Shown here piece by piece: positions 49,901 to 62,300 of a stretch of 64,000 bases of DNA. Source of the DNA: Diploscapter coronatus (taxonomy: Eukaryota > Nematoda > Chromadorea > Rhabditida > Rhabditidae). The position numbers and the translations under genes were made by a program. Below the pieces are notes generated by a model. That model saw only the letters and a program-made list of their open reading frames with translations, was not told the DNA's origin and searched no databases. Location of the stretch: positions 24,815,249 through 24,879,248 of the forward strand of contig OZ038423.1 in the NCBI GenBank assembly GCA_964036155.1, written 5' to 3'. How positions within the stretch are numbered: the first letter of the stretch is position 1; each line of letters opens with the position of its first letter.

Positions 49901-50543
49901 CACTCTCCAAGGCAATGGTAAAAATATATTTAGAATAGGCTTTTAATTTAAAACCCAGGAACTATTCTGGTCCATAAATGTAACGAGAATTATCTGTTCC
50001 CTGATGGTGAGCCGATCAGAATGTATGAATGCACTTCTGATGGAACCTGGGCCGGATACAATGGAGATTCTTGCCAACGTAGGGAGGTTTCATATACCCT
50101 TTTCAAGGTTTATAAGGAAGTCTAACTTTATATTTCTAAAATTAGTTTCACCTTCAGATTTAGGTATATTTTGGATGTCATGACTCGTGAAAATCGAAAT
50201 TAATTTAGCGATCCGATGCCCTCAACTAAACGTCGACGTTTCTAATGCTCGAACTCCGAAATTTTTGGACACGGCTCTAAATGGAACCCAGCCTCAAGGC
50301 ACTCAGATCGTTCATACTTGTTTGCCTAGGTACTTTTATAACAGTTTTCTTTAAATAAGATAGGTATAATTTAAGCCATGTTTTCCCTAATTCTTTTGCA
50401 CCAATCAAAGTCTACGAATGCATTGAGAAAGGTGCCTGGACTGGATTACCGCTGGAGACCTGTGCCTGTAATTTGACTTTAAAGTTTAAACAAGGTTAAA
50501 ATTGAAATTTTCAGATGTCGGAACAGAGACGTCGGAATTATGA
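46925..50543 (+). CDS. Secreted mucin-like Ser/Thr-rich protein with two C-terminal sushi (CCP) modules
   Basis: Model of 979 residues; exons 46925-47294, 47335-47616, 47656-47727, 47879-47974, 48027-48701, 48761-48907, 48941-49684, 49726-49917, 49959-50078, 50209-50329, 50376-50467, 50515-50543. Signal peptide at residues 1-21 (FIFGISTINAQ). Then a Cys-containing N-terminal part (CFDTTTGNLNETC, ESCCEIYM, and a second unit with CTYKIW, ICVNEL, ELCGVDWWNF). Next come over 500 residues dominated by Ser/Thr with many Asn-X-Ser/Thr sites and loose repeats such as ENTGSTI, typical of heavily O-glycosylated mucins. Last are two modules with the Cys..Cys..Cys-X-Trp..Cys spacing of sushi domains (HKC, YECTSDGTW, DSC; then CPQ, HTC, YECIEKGAW, ETC). 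No membrane segment, so probably secreted. Weak points: the first intron (47295-47334, 40 nt) needs a GC donor, and the 33-nt intron at 48908-48940 is in frame and could be retained. I do not recognise an orthologue. Confidence 0.75.
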
Positions 50544-53500
50544 TTTGGAAAAGTTGATCTTCATTTTTCTGTGAAATTTGATATTTCCAAGTCTCACAAC
50601 ATAGCTTTTATTTTACTCTGAAAAGTTTTCGTTATCAGGAAATCTTGAATGCTCGATTTATCGCGTTTTTCACTTTTTAATTACATGTGCAAAGTACGAA
50701 CTTCAAGAGTTCCTACCTGACCTTTTGTGAAAAGTCTCAATTTTCTAGAAAAATGAAAAAGTGGCATATTTACTCAAGGATTTCACAGCATTTCTTTCTT
50801 TTTCAATTTTTTCTAGAGGACGTTCAAAATTGTCGAGTAGCGGCGAAGATTTTCCGACTTACCCCAATTTTCGCTCACTGATTGCCCCATCAGTTTATCT
50901 CTAACTCAAATAGTTTCCTCGTTCAGCGCCGTTTCGTCTAGGAAAACTCTTGAAAATCCACCCCCATCAATAAGAAAATATATTGAAGGAAAACGATTTA
51001 TAACGTAACGATTTATTTTAAATTTATATTTTATCTTATTCAAAAGTTTTTTTAACAAATATATTTTACTTGGAGATATATTTTTTTTTCTTATCATTCT
51101 TTCTAGACTATTTTTCATTTAAATCAAAAAATGAAATAATAATAATAATAATATATTTGAAAATATTTAGAATTCAAGTTAATATTATTTTTTCGTATAA
51201 AGTTATACGTTTTTCCATATGTTTTTGTCTCTTTCTTTCCCCTCTCCATTTCTTTTCTGCTAACCTTATCGATTTTCAGTGCTAGAGCCAGTTTTGTGTC
51301 AGCTCTTTCTTCTCATTTTCTTTTCGCTCTCTCCTATTTTCTTCGAGTTTCAATTATCTCTCGTAAAGTCGCCCTTTTCTTTACCTCTTCATTTCAGCTT
51401 TTCCTTCTTATTCTCTTTCTTTTTCTTTTCTATTTGTATTATCTTCTACCTTTTTTCCGAACTCACGCTTTCATAAGATTCTCCATAATTTCTACATTTT
51501 CCATATAAAATTATCATTTACATTTCATAAAACCCAAAGTATTAACTCTAAGTCTTATATTTTTCAAAAAAATGTTTGTTTTAGATAATTTATCTTTTAG
51601 GGAACTTCTATTTAGGCTTTAGATCAGACCTAGGGAGGACGATCGTCAAAACCCCTTGCGACTTACCCCCAATAAATTTTCAAAGTTATCACCAGCTAAA
51701 AAGTTCGCCTTTGCGACCTGATGTCATAACTATGATTTTGCTCCTGCGACCTACCCGCTATAGTTTCTTTTCACCTGACGAAAGTTCTCCCTAGATCTGT
51801 TTTAGATATAGTGGTAATTTTCTTAAAATGCTTAAGAATTTTCAGTTTTCATTTAAACTCGGGTTGTCATGACATTTTCGCCTTGTCTTTTTCACACGCG
51901 CATTTTAGTCTCTTTAGAAAATCTATAAACTAAAACTTAAAGGCGATAAAGCGAAATCTTAAGAGATTTTTAAGAGCCTACTTCTTAAGATTCGGAAGAA
52001 AGAAATTTATTATCTTACGCTTAGAATTCGCCAAAATGAATCACCTTTAAGGAAGTTTCAGTCAGTTTTTTCTTAGACTAAATTTGAAAGTTCATCAGCA
52101 TTTTCAAAATCAAAAGTATTCGTTTTTTTTAGAAATCGGTGTATTTTCCAAAAATTACAAGATGAATAATAACTCTTCGATTTTCTCAGACGAAAATACG
52201 ACAACTTTTCACACATCTGGAGATTTTCGCGTGTAAAAAAACTGCGAAATCGCAAGTCTTAATCAAAAAACATTTGAGGCGCAAAGTTTCAAAACAATTC
52301 TCATTCAATAGATTCTTCATATTTTACGAAAAAATGTCGAGGTCAAATTTACCGAAGATCTTTCCCTTCATCAATCATTTCCAGTCGTACATATTCAAAA
52401 TATCTATCAAAGTTCAGTCATCAACCTGTGTATATATTTTTTAAGATAATTGATGATCACGACGCTTGGCAGACGCGTCGCAGTTCGCATCAGCGCAACA
52501 CTTTTCCGCTTACAGGGTACACGTGAACGATACATGCGCTAACATGGTTATTATCACGCGCTGGTCGGTTCCCTATTTTCCCTCCTTCTGTAGCAAATTT
52601 AGGCCGGGTACGTGTCAGGTGTATTCCGGTTTTTTCGGTTCATAGAATAAAATGACGCTATTTTCATCTTTAAACTCTTGATTTCACTATTTTCCGGACA
52701 AATTGTAAATTTGACCATATTTTTTCGGTAAAATCGGCTCAAATAAGGGGTGAAAATTACAAGAGACCGGTTTTTCTGCAGGTTCAAAAAATGACGTGCA
52801 CCTCCGATTTTTCTGTCTATCTTTGATTATTTTCGTTCTTTCTCCATCGAGAAAGGAAAAATGACGTGGGGCTAGATTTCGTGCAGAAATTTACGATCTT
52901 CTCCGGTCTATTTTACGGTCGCTAGATCAAAAGAGTGACTTTTCGAGAGAGTTGAAATATTTAGATTTACTGTTCTAAAATATTCTTTTTTAATTATTGC
53001 AGATTTTCTGAATAGAAATCACGACTATTTATACACTCAGGACAATAACCTGACCCAATTTAATAATCACAATAATTATTATATCGGCCCAGTAATTCAT
53101 ACATCAATCAACAATATATCTATCATATCCTTCACAAATCCCCCCTTTAGCCTATCTTATCCCCTCTATATCTTCAGACACCGTCTGATGTACCGATATG
53201 TCTAAAGATAGATATATCCCCTTTTTATCTTTCTTTATATCTCTTATCTCTCCTCATCCATTTTTATCTCTCGCCCTTCGATGTCACTGCACCTCAGTCT
53301 TTCCAGTTCGCATTTTTGTCTAGCGGTTTCTTAGCGATATGATTGGATTTTTATTGATATCCTATACACTATAAACTGTAATAATTTTAATAGTTTTAAT
53401 TAGTTTTGTGTTAAGAAACGTTCTAAATAGGTAGTAAGTGTTGACCTTCACAAAACAACCTGTGATATGCTCAAATTTGTCACAGCTCCCTTATTGAAGA

Positions 53501-54439
53501 GTTTTTTCTTCATAAAAGTGCCTAGTGTTTAGATAATTAATTCTAAAATCGTTTTCATTGATTTTCAAGCAAATTTTTATCTATTTCGTATAGGCAAAAG
53601 ATTAGCTTTTTCGTTGCAAAAAAGTTTCCATGATTTTCAAAAATAATCGCCCCTTTCGTGCGTTATTGCTTTATCAGCTGGTATGTGTGTGCATTAAAAT
53701 TTTTCACTCCTTTATCTTTCCACTTCTTATCATTGTTATCTCTCATTGTTCTGCGTCTCTGTCTCACGTGTCCTTCCGTACTCTGCCATTGCATTTCTCT
53801 AATTTCTTGTCCTCTGCGTTCTCGTCTTATTTATTATTGTGACATTCACTATTTCTTCTTTCATTTTTCATTGTTCAATCAATAGTGTCATGTCCCGATC
53901 GCCGTCGGGGTCATATTTCATGTATTTTTTCAGTTAAATAACTTAAATCACAAATATTTTCTCTAATGAAATTAAAATCATATTTTATTTTCAAATTTTC
54001 TTTTTCTTTATATTTATTAATTGTCATGAAATTATATATAAGAGTTGATTATTAGAATTTTTATACTTAATTTGAAAAATATCATCCTCATATACTTAGT
54101 ATTGTTTCTTATCTTAAAACCTAATTTTGGTCTTTCGTCTTCGTTATCTTTGAACCCCCAATATGTTTACTAATATCGTCGAATCGGGTCAAAGATATTT
54201 ATTCTCTTAATGATAGATACTATTTAATCGATATCAAATCAATTTAATTCAAGCTGTATCATAAACATTCATTTTTCAATTAATATGATCAATACATTTA
54301 CATTATGGCTATAGATATTCATGATCTTAATTTATAAACCATTTGTCATTTTTAGTTATTTCATTTTACGTTTCGCTATAATAGCTTATTTATTTTCTAA
54401 AACTAAATAACCAATTAAATCAATTATTTAATTTAAGCT
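50544..54439. other. Intergenic region before the nuclear receptor
   Basis: 3.9 kb, AT-rich. A TTGATCTTCATT motif lies within 20 nt of the mucin stop (50554-50565). A pyrimidine-rich stretch at 51230-51500 and another at 53640-53890 contain TCT and TTC runs; the latter includes CTGCGTCTCT at 53751-53760 and may be upstream control sequence of the receptor. No supported exon. No canonical poly(A) signal for the mucin gene is obvious close to its stop. Confidence 0.5.
53751..53760 (+). promoter_or_regulatory. CTGCGTCTCT element upstream of the nuclear receptor
   Basis: CTGCGTCTCT inside a CT-rich tract about 690 nt before the receptor start. Related copies occur at 62041-62050 (plus) and, reversed, at 37871-37883 and 38984-38997. 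I recall this sequence being over-represented in Caenorhabditis promoters; its function here is not shown. Confidence 0.3.
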
Positions 54440-57400
54440 ATGTCCGTATCCGAGCAGTCGAATGCGGAGATCAATTTGATACGGAAAAACTCGATAAATG
54501 GGATGAGTGAGTTTGAATATTCAAATTCAATCCCTAAGTTTAAACTATTCAATTTTTAGAACCATCAAAATCCACGGAGTTTTCTAACGAACAGTGCCGA
54601 GTTTGTGGTGACGGCAATGCTAAGATGCATTATGGAGTTATTACTTGGTATCTTAAGGATTCCGATATAAAATATTAAATTTAAACATTGAAATTTAAGC
54701 TTCGGCTGCAAAGGATTCTTTCGAAGAACTCTAAAGAGACCCTCAGAATATAGCTGTCGACATAATGGCACGTGCGTTGTTGACAGACACGAGAGAAACT
54801 CGTGCCGATATTGCCGATTTCAGAAATGCCTTATGGTTGGCATGGATCCGAAGTAGATTTTTAGAAATTAGCATATTTAAATATAGAAACTAAAATAATT
54901 TGGTTTATTTTAACTCTATTCAATTTTAGAATCTAAGACATTTCATTTTAAAGTAGTGGCAACAAATTTATGAGTAGATATCTAAAAATCATGTTATGTT
55001 CAATAATTTGAATATTTTAGTTTAGAATTCCGAATTTATAAATTTCAGGGCAGTCAGACCGGACCGTGACGCAACTGGGCGTCATTATCAGGGAAGGCAG
55101 CGAAGATCCAAACTTTCCGCCGACGACGAGGGTGAAATCGACTCGGAGTGGACGAGAAAGTTGCCGGTCGATATGAGGACCACGCTGGTAATTTGTTTAA
55201 ACTTGATAAATATCAACTCTGAAGAAATGTTTGTTTGTTATTTTGAATTTAGAATATTCAGCCTCAAAGTTATGATATGAAATATTGAATTAAATTTTTA
55301 ACTCAGAATTTATAATTTGATTGAATCTCATAAAATTCTCTTTCCTTATATTTATGAAGCTAAAAGGTTCGCTTAACTCTGAAGTTCAATTTTAATTTCA
55401 GATGCAACTTCTGAACGTGGATCTAATCGTGAGCGCGGGCGATGGTACGGCCGACCCCAAGACCGTCTACCCACTCCCACATACTTCCATCAGGCATCTA
55501 TTGGAAGATCCGAGTTTGCTGGATGGGAAGAGAAGCGAGGTAACTTAAATTCAATATCATTTTAAACTTTTTTTGTTTGAAATCCTGACATTCTGCTTGA
55601 ATTTAATCCTAAAATTAAATATTATCGTTATTGGAACTAAATCGAACATCACTAAACGTGTAATTTATTATCTTAAACCTTATGTTTACATTCAAGCATT
55701 TTAGATGCGCTACGACTCCTACCGTGAAGTCGACGTTGATATACTTCCCATTATCGCACACAGGTATCATCTTCATCATACACGATATATCAACCTAAAC
55801 ATCAAAATTGAGTTTGAATTAAAAATCCGTCTTCAGGTGTTTAATTGCTATGATCGACTGGGCCGATCACCTATTCGACATGATGGATCTGCAGAATCTC
55901 GACGACAAGGCTGCGATGGTCAAAGCGGGATTCGCTCCTTTGACTGTGTTCAGGTATTACTTCCCAGACCTAGATTTTTTCCTGACCACACATTTAAACT
56001 AGAAAATAGTATATTTTATAATGAAATCATATAAATTTAATATTCAAAGTTTCCAGCTTCTGCTCGAACACCGCTAGAACCACCAAACAGCCCGATGTCA
56101 TTTCACTTAACACCTTCGGATTTCTCAAACGCGAAACCTGCAGAAACTGGTCGGAACCATAGTGAGTCAGAGGTTTTTGCCAAAAATATAATTCGGATCT
56201 CCTTGCCAAAAATTTAAAGTCCGATTTTTGTCAAAATATAAGCCAAACTCTCTAGTCACTTCGCCAACCGACTCGCCGACAGATGTCTGGACGATCTCAT
56301 TGAACCGCTGAGGAAGATGGCGTTGAAGGACGAAGAAGTCACGCTGTTGAAGGCTATCGTGATTCTCAATCCTCGTTAGTTAATTGACTAAGCTTGCCTA
56401 AAATAGGGCTACTAAAATTAACACAACGCTAGTAAACTTTATTTATTTGTTCATTAAGCATCATTCTAGAAGGAGACACAGATTAGGAACAAGTTGATCT
56501 TCATTGACTTGTAAATTTTCAGACAGGAAACAATACTCCCAAGAGGCATCCGAAGCGATCGCCGATTTGAGGGACCGAGTCCAGGAAACCCTCTACCACG
56601 TGGTCAGAGAAACCCACCCTAAAGAAGTCGCGTCCAGCCGATTCGGAAACCTCTTGCTATTCGTGCCTTCTGTCATGGTGAGAATGTTTTCCTCAAAGCG
56701 TAATAATTCATGATACTCTTGAAAATAGCTTCGTCACAATATGAAGAAAATCTTTACTTGATGCTATTTTGTCTCTCATGATATTGCTACTTTTCGACAC
56801 GACGCATGATTTACTACATGTTTTTCATCGAAAATAATCCAGATTTCCAGCGCCGCCCCTTTTCTTAATATGCTAAATTTAGATGCTGGGCAATGTGATG
56901 ATGGAGAACCTGACCTTCGTCGACTCATTCGGTAGCATGACGGATCGCTTGATGCACGACTTGCTGCAGGAGGATTTCGTCGTCGATCAGTGCAAACAGG
57001 AGGTAGGACTGAGTTTTTAAAATTTTAATTTTCGACCTAATATCATAAATTCTGACTTTAAAATATCTCAGGTAACCCTCGTCCGTCGTCTCTCCGAACC
57101 GAGAATGCTGCGCTCATCTCCTTCATCGTCGGTCGAAAGCCTTCATTCGCATTCATCGAACTCGTCCGTAAGCAACTATCCGCAGCAAATGCAGCCCAAT
57201 ATGGAGAACGGCTGTCAGCCACAGGGTCAACTGCCTTACAAGTAAGAATGATTGAATAACGCTATAATTTAAAAATAAAGTCATATTTAAAAATAGCACC
57301 ATTTGCAAAATACATTTGCATTACATTTCTCAGAATAGTGTTATATATATTTTTTAATTAAAAAAAAGCTAACTACACTGTTAAACTCTATATATCAGTC

Positions 57401-58372
57401 ACGTGAATTAAAGAAAAACATTTTAGAATTTATCTGGGTTAAAATAACGTTGTATATTTTTAAAAATATAACCCAATTAATCTAAATTATTACAGTTTGT
57501 CCTCGAATTCTCTGCCCGGCACTGTCAGTCAGTTCGACCTATCGTTGAATTCCGCAGCCTCGATGCCGAATCTGGAAATGCAGGACTGTGACCCGGACTA
57601 TAATGTCACGCTTACTCCGGATATGTTCTCGGGTAAATATTATCTTTTATTTGTAGAGTTCACCCGCTTTATGGAAAAGGTCGAACTTTATAATTAAGTT
57701 TTTATATGAAACATAAAATCATTAAATGGTTAATTTAAAAAAAAAAAATGCTTTGAATTAGTGCTAGAGGCTCAAGATATTCACATGTTGATTACTTTGC
57801 TCTGCTTCATGAAGACATTTCAGATATGCGCCAAGCCATGTCCCAACAGCACCAGCAGCAGATGGACACTGGTGACGAATACAAACATGCGCCAAATGGT
57901 GCGCCTAATTTGGCGCCACGAAGGGATTCTATGCCCGCTTCGCCTACGGACACCCCGATGTTCTACATCTCGACTGTCGAGTCCACCAAGCACAAATTTA
58001 CCGTCACCACCCAATTCAACTATCCAAACCAACAGCAGGGTGCACCAAATGGCGCAATTATGACTAGTTGCACCAATGGTGGCTCAAATGGTAGCCAGAA
58101 CCAACCGGAATTCACCCACGGCCACATGTCGGCTCCACAGGTACGATTTTCAAAAATGAATAATTCACAAAACAGTGACCGTTTTAATGCTTGGATCAAT
58201 TAACATTTTAATATCGAAGATAAAAATTCAAATGAAAGAAAACGACGAATTTGGTTACAGATTAACGGCCAAGCAGCCCATATGGGACAGGCCCAAATGG
58301 GTCATCATCAAATGGGACAACCACACATGAATCCACAGGTGAACCAACAAATGCAAATGCAGCAGCAACAGC

Positions 58373-58433
<61 letters not shown>

Positions 58434-58714
58434 GCAGCCATTGTGCAAGACCAACTCACTACCAGCCCAGTATTACCAACAGGTAAGGGGATACCATTTT
58501 ACCACATCGTACCTAGAAGTTAACTAAATTATCAAAACGTTAAAACAAATTACTAAGAGTTTCATTACATTAGCTAGTTACTACTTGGCAAACATTAAAT
58601 TAGAAAGAGTTACCAAACAATACCATTCAGATGCCACCAAACACCCAGCCCATGCCCTACCCACCCAACGGCGTTCAGCAAATGGAGTACGAGAATAGCG
58701 AATATTACGGGTAA
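54440..58714 (+). CDS. Nuclear hormone receptor with polyglutamine tail
   Basis: DNA-binding transcription factor. Sixteen exons: 54440-54506, 54560-54647, 54700-54852, 55049-55187, 55402-55539, 55705-55763, 55837-55953, 56057-56161, 56256-56374, 56523-56677, 56883-57002, 57072-57241, 57496-57632, 57770-58140, 58261-58482, 58631-58714; 2244 nt, 747 residues. Two C4 zinc fingers at residues 35-95: C35, C38, C52, C55 and C71, C77, C87, C90, with P-box region [10 protein letters not shown] and DBD end [10 protein letters not shown] basic hinge [14 protein letters not shown] follows. The ligand-binding-like region at about 150-420 is helical, with LLLFVPSVM and a possible AF-2 helix LMHDLLQED (403-411). 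The long C-terminal extension is Ser-, Asn-, Met- and Gln-rich, with 26 consecutive Gln at 680-705. The type is close to the HNF4-derived receptors expanded in nematodes, inferred from the DBD. The start may be preceded by a trans-splice site (AATTTAAG before CT-ATG). The acceptor at 57769 (GCTAGAG) is unusual but is the one that keeps the frame. Confidence 0.9.
58360..58437 (+). repeat. CAA/CAG microsatellite encoding 26 Gln
   Basis: 26 consecutive CAG/CAA codons inside the penultimate exon of the nuclear receptor, mostly CAA with CAG at the edges. Length is likely to vary between individuals. Confidence 0.95.
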
Positions 58715-59383
58715 AAATCGAGGAAGATTTTTAATTTTATAAAGCCTAAAATGAAGTCCTTGCTCTTCGATTATTCGAAAATCTCTAAATGGACCACTAT
58801 TTTAGGTTTCAATATACGAGAGTTCAGATTTTCTACTTCTCTTTGTGATACTTAAACTCATACAACAATTCTATATCATGATTCTCAAAGTTTAGTTTAT
58901 ATCTAAATCTTGTAAATTTGACATATGAGGTAGGTGAAGGATTGTATATTTTCAGAGAAAATATTATATCATTGAGATTACTCATTTACATACTCATTGA
59001 AAGATAGGCATTTCTAGCACTTTCTCAATATTAAGAGAGCATTTTGCAAAAATATTCTAATTATTAAATCCCATTCAATTGATACGAGTTACAGCCTTGA
59101 ATTATTAATCTGAGAATCTAATCTGTTAACAACATTTAATTGCCATTAATTAACACGTTAATCGCATAGATTCAGTACTTAATTAACAAATTATCATACA
59201 ATTAAGTTGAATCAAGACACTTTTATAATTGTATCTTCAAAATTTGAATTATACGCTTTTCTGCGACAACCTGTCGACTCATTACTTTTATTTCGTGTGT
59301 CAAACCTATCACCTCTTGAACAATTCTTTCGAACCATATTTCAAAACTTAAATTTTGTTTATTTTCAATCCTAATTGAAGTAA

Positions 59384-59389
59384 AATAAA
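59384..59389 (+). terminator. Candidate poly(A) signal of the nuclear receptor
   Basis: AATAAA about 670 nt after the stop, with a second AATAAA near 59426. The first plausible canonical signals downstream; an earlier variant signal cannot be excluded. Confidence 0.35.
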
Positions 59390-62300
59390 GTATTGACAGA
59401 AATATGTACATTTTGATAATGACTCAATAAAAACAACATTAGAAGAAAATGTTCGCCCCAGGTAACTCGGAAGTGATGATTTCGATTTTATTAGCATTAT
59501 TGAAGCCAAAGAATAATTTGGGCCAAATCTCAGCTTATGTCTTACAGGCGGCATTTATGAATTATCCAAAACTAAAGCCTAAATTTCGAAGAAATTTATC
59601 TTCGATTGCTCATTCTGGATCACTTACTTTCTCCTATGAATATTAAACAACTTGAATCAAGTTAAGTAACCAGGGCAAATTAGAGGAAATTCTTCAGAAA
59701 CTATCGTTGCAACCGAGTTTCTCATACTTTTACCTGTTTACCCAACTAACTTGAAGATTCTTTTTGCGTCTATTTACCAGAGGTGAGGCTTTCTCTTTTC
59801 AGATTTCCAATTCGCTACTTTCTCTGCAACTTTCCTTCAATTTCGCTATTTACCGTCGCCAAATTATTTCTGACACCGTCTTCGTTTCCGGAAATTTTCA
59901 TGTTATTACTCAAATATGGTTTTTGCTCAATTTTGGTTTTACTATGTGACCTGTTTATATTCAAACATAAAATGACTAAATTTTACAAATTAGTCCTCCA
60001 ATATACTTGACTGCTGTTAAGTCGTAGAACTCTATAAAAATTATTATTTATTTGATTGGGGTACTTTTTCAGTATCCCTAAAAATCGAAACTTTGCATTT
60101 CATCGAAAGTTATAGTGCATGAAAACACGAGATACCATCGTTCCTGTTTCGCTCTGATTCAACTTTTATCGCCTCGACAAAATGCACGGGGGATTAAGCT
60201 CTCATAGATCCGCTTTTCACTTGCATAGACTGCATTTTTACCGTACCGCGATAATTCCATACACATACCCTGAGGCCAAACCCGCGTGGCTCATTTTATG
60301 CGCAGCGGAAAATCATTCGGTCAGATATTTTCGACCTCTAAAAATTCCGCGAATGTCAATTTCTGATATCGAAGCTAAAATGCGACTTCTAGGGAATAAA
60401 CGATACGAGGCGGTAAGGATTTGCAAAATACACTTATTTATCTCTGGAAAATACATTATTCTCCCTGAAAATACGACATCTTTGATTTCTTGCAACGAAA
60501 ATCCAGTATCTTCTCATTCGTCGCATCGTTGTGAGTTGCAAACATTTGAAGAGGAAAAATGATGCAGTGTTTATTTACCTAAATTTGCGTATTTGTTTAC
60601 GCGTTCTTTACACGAATCCTGTCGGGAAAAAGTCGGAAACAACAATGATAAAAAATTACATAATATGCATTCTCCGCCGCTCATTATATGCATTAGTGAA
60701 GTGCTTGTTAGATTATTAGACAAAGATGGTTGGCGGTTTTCATCGAATCTGCAAATGGCGGTGTAACATGCCTATTAGACACCTGCTAAACTATGACATC
60801 ATATCTGTTCTTCCAATAAGTTTTTGTAGTTGTTTAAAGTGGCATAGTTCCACAATTAAAATTATATTTTATCTATCTCTATTTAGTAAATAGTGTGCGG
60901 AAAGAAGTTTTATTTTTTATTTTTTAAGTTCTAAAACTCAGCTTACAAATTTTGATATTCAAAACAGTTTTTCCGCCTATCCTTTATCATGTGGAATAGA
61001 TCTGAGCGTCCTACTTTCTCTCTTTGAAATTGGCTCCATTCGAAAGTCTCTCTGCTCTATTTTCTAGGTGATTATCATGTTGTGTTGAATCTGGTTTTGT
61101 CGAGGGAAATTTCTCCCTGTATCTAACTCTCTGACTTTTCGGCAATCCCTTATTTTATGTTTTGTATCTTCCTGAAAATTTCCCACTCTTTCCCTACTTA
61201 CCTCTCTCATTCATGGTCTAGATATTCGATTTCTTTCTTTCTCCATTTTCTTTCTTTTTCCTCTTCTGGTATTTATATTGTCGGCAGTATATATCGATTT
61301 ACCGTAAGTCTATATAGTTGCAAAGCAGGTTGATGTTTTGCACAACCACTATGCAAATATATTTGAGAGTACTCTTTCCCCAACAATACATTCTTCAATG
61401 CATATTCTCATGATGATGAAACATATATCGACTTTCGCTGAAAATTCGTGATCTAAATTGCGAAGTCGATATACAAATATTTAAAATCAAAAGAGTAGAA
61501 AAATCCCTAAATTTCTAAATATAAACCTTAACTGTACGTTTATGGACTCTGGAAGCTTATTTCATGAACCCCGTTTTTTCACTAGGCGTTAGCCACGCCC
61601 CTTTTTCCTCCTCTTGCATAAATCTGTTTGTTCTCGAAGCCGCTGTGCTTGAAGCATAGTATATTTTTCTCTCTTCCTTCTTAAAATCAAGTGCTATTTC
61701 CCTTGTCCATGTACGACGAGGGTTCCGCTCGTTTTTTCAGCTGCCGGTCAGTTTCAGCCCAATTTTTCGACCGGCAAAATAACCGGACATTCTCTAAATC
61801 TCATATTTTCGCAAGCTATTTCTCCAGAAAAATGCCCTCGAAATTCGGCAAAACAGCGCGAATTTTTCTGCGCTATTTCTGTATTTCCTCCGTCTTTCAT
61901 CCTCCAAGATTTCAGCGCTATTTTCCGGTTTCAAGTCTCGAACTTCTCTCTCTCTCCTGATTCACCATACTATTTTCTCAAAGTGTCAACAGCCCCCAAG
62001 GCTCTCTCCGTATCCCATCCGGTTTTACTGTCTCTCTCTTTCTCTGCGTCTTTTCCTCTCTTCCTTTCCGCTTTCTATTTTCTCAAAGAGAGGCTTCTCA
62101 ATCCGATTTACGCTCATACAGATTTTCGTTCCTCCGAACGGCAATATTAATCTGAACCAATTCAATTCCTATTTTTAAATACTGTAGAATTTGTGGAAAA
62201 GTATCATTACCTAAGAGTTTTGCCATTTGACTAATCGACCATGTGAAAAGTTGATTGATTCTTCGCTGATCACTGCACTGTCGTCATGGATATTTCTTTG

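Noticed and set aside
58262..58459. Valine-rich minus-strand open frame
   Set aside because: It is the antisense shadow of the CAA/CAG tract in the nuclear receptor.
60182..60562. 127-codon open frame starting with ATG
   Set aside because: Composition only weakly protein-like, no flanking exons, and expected by chance in a window of this size.
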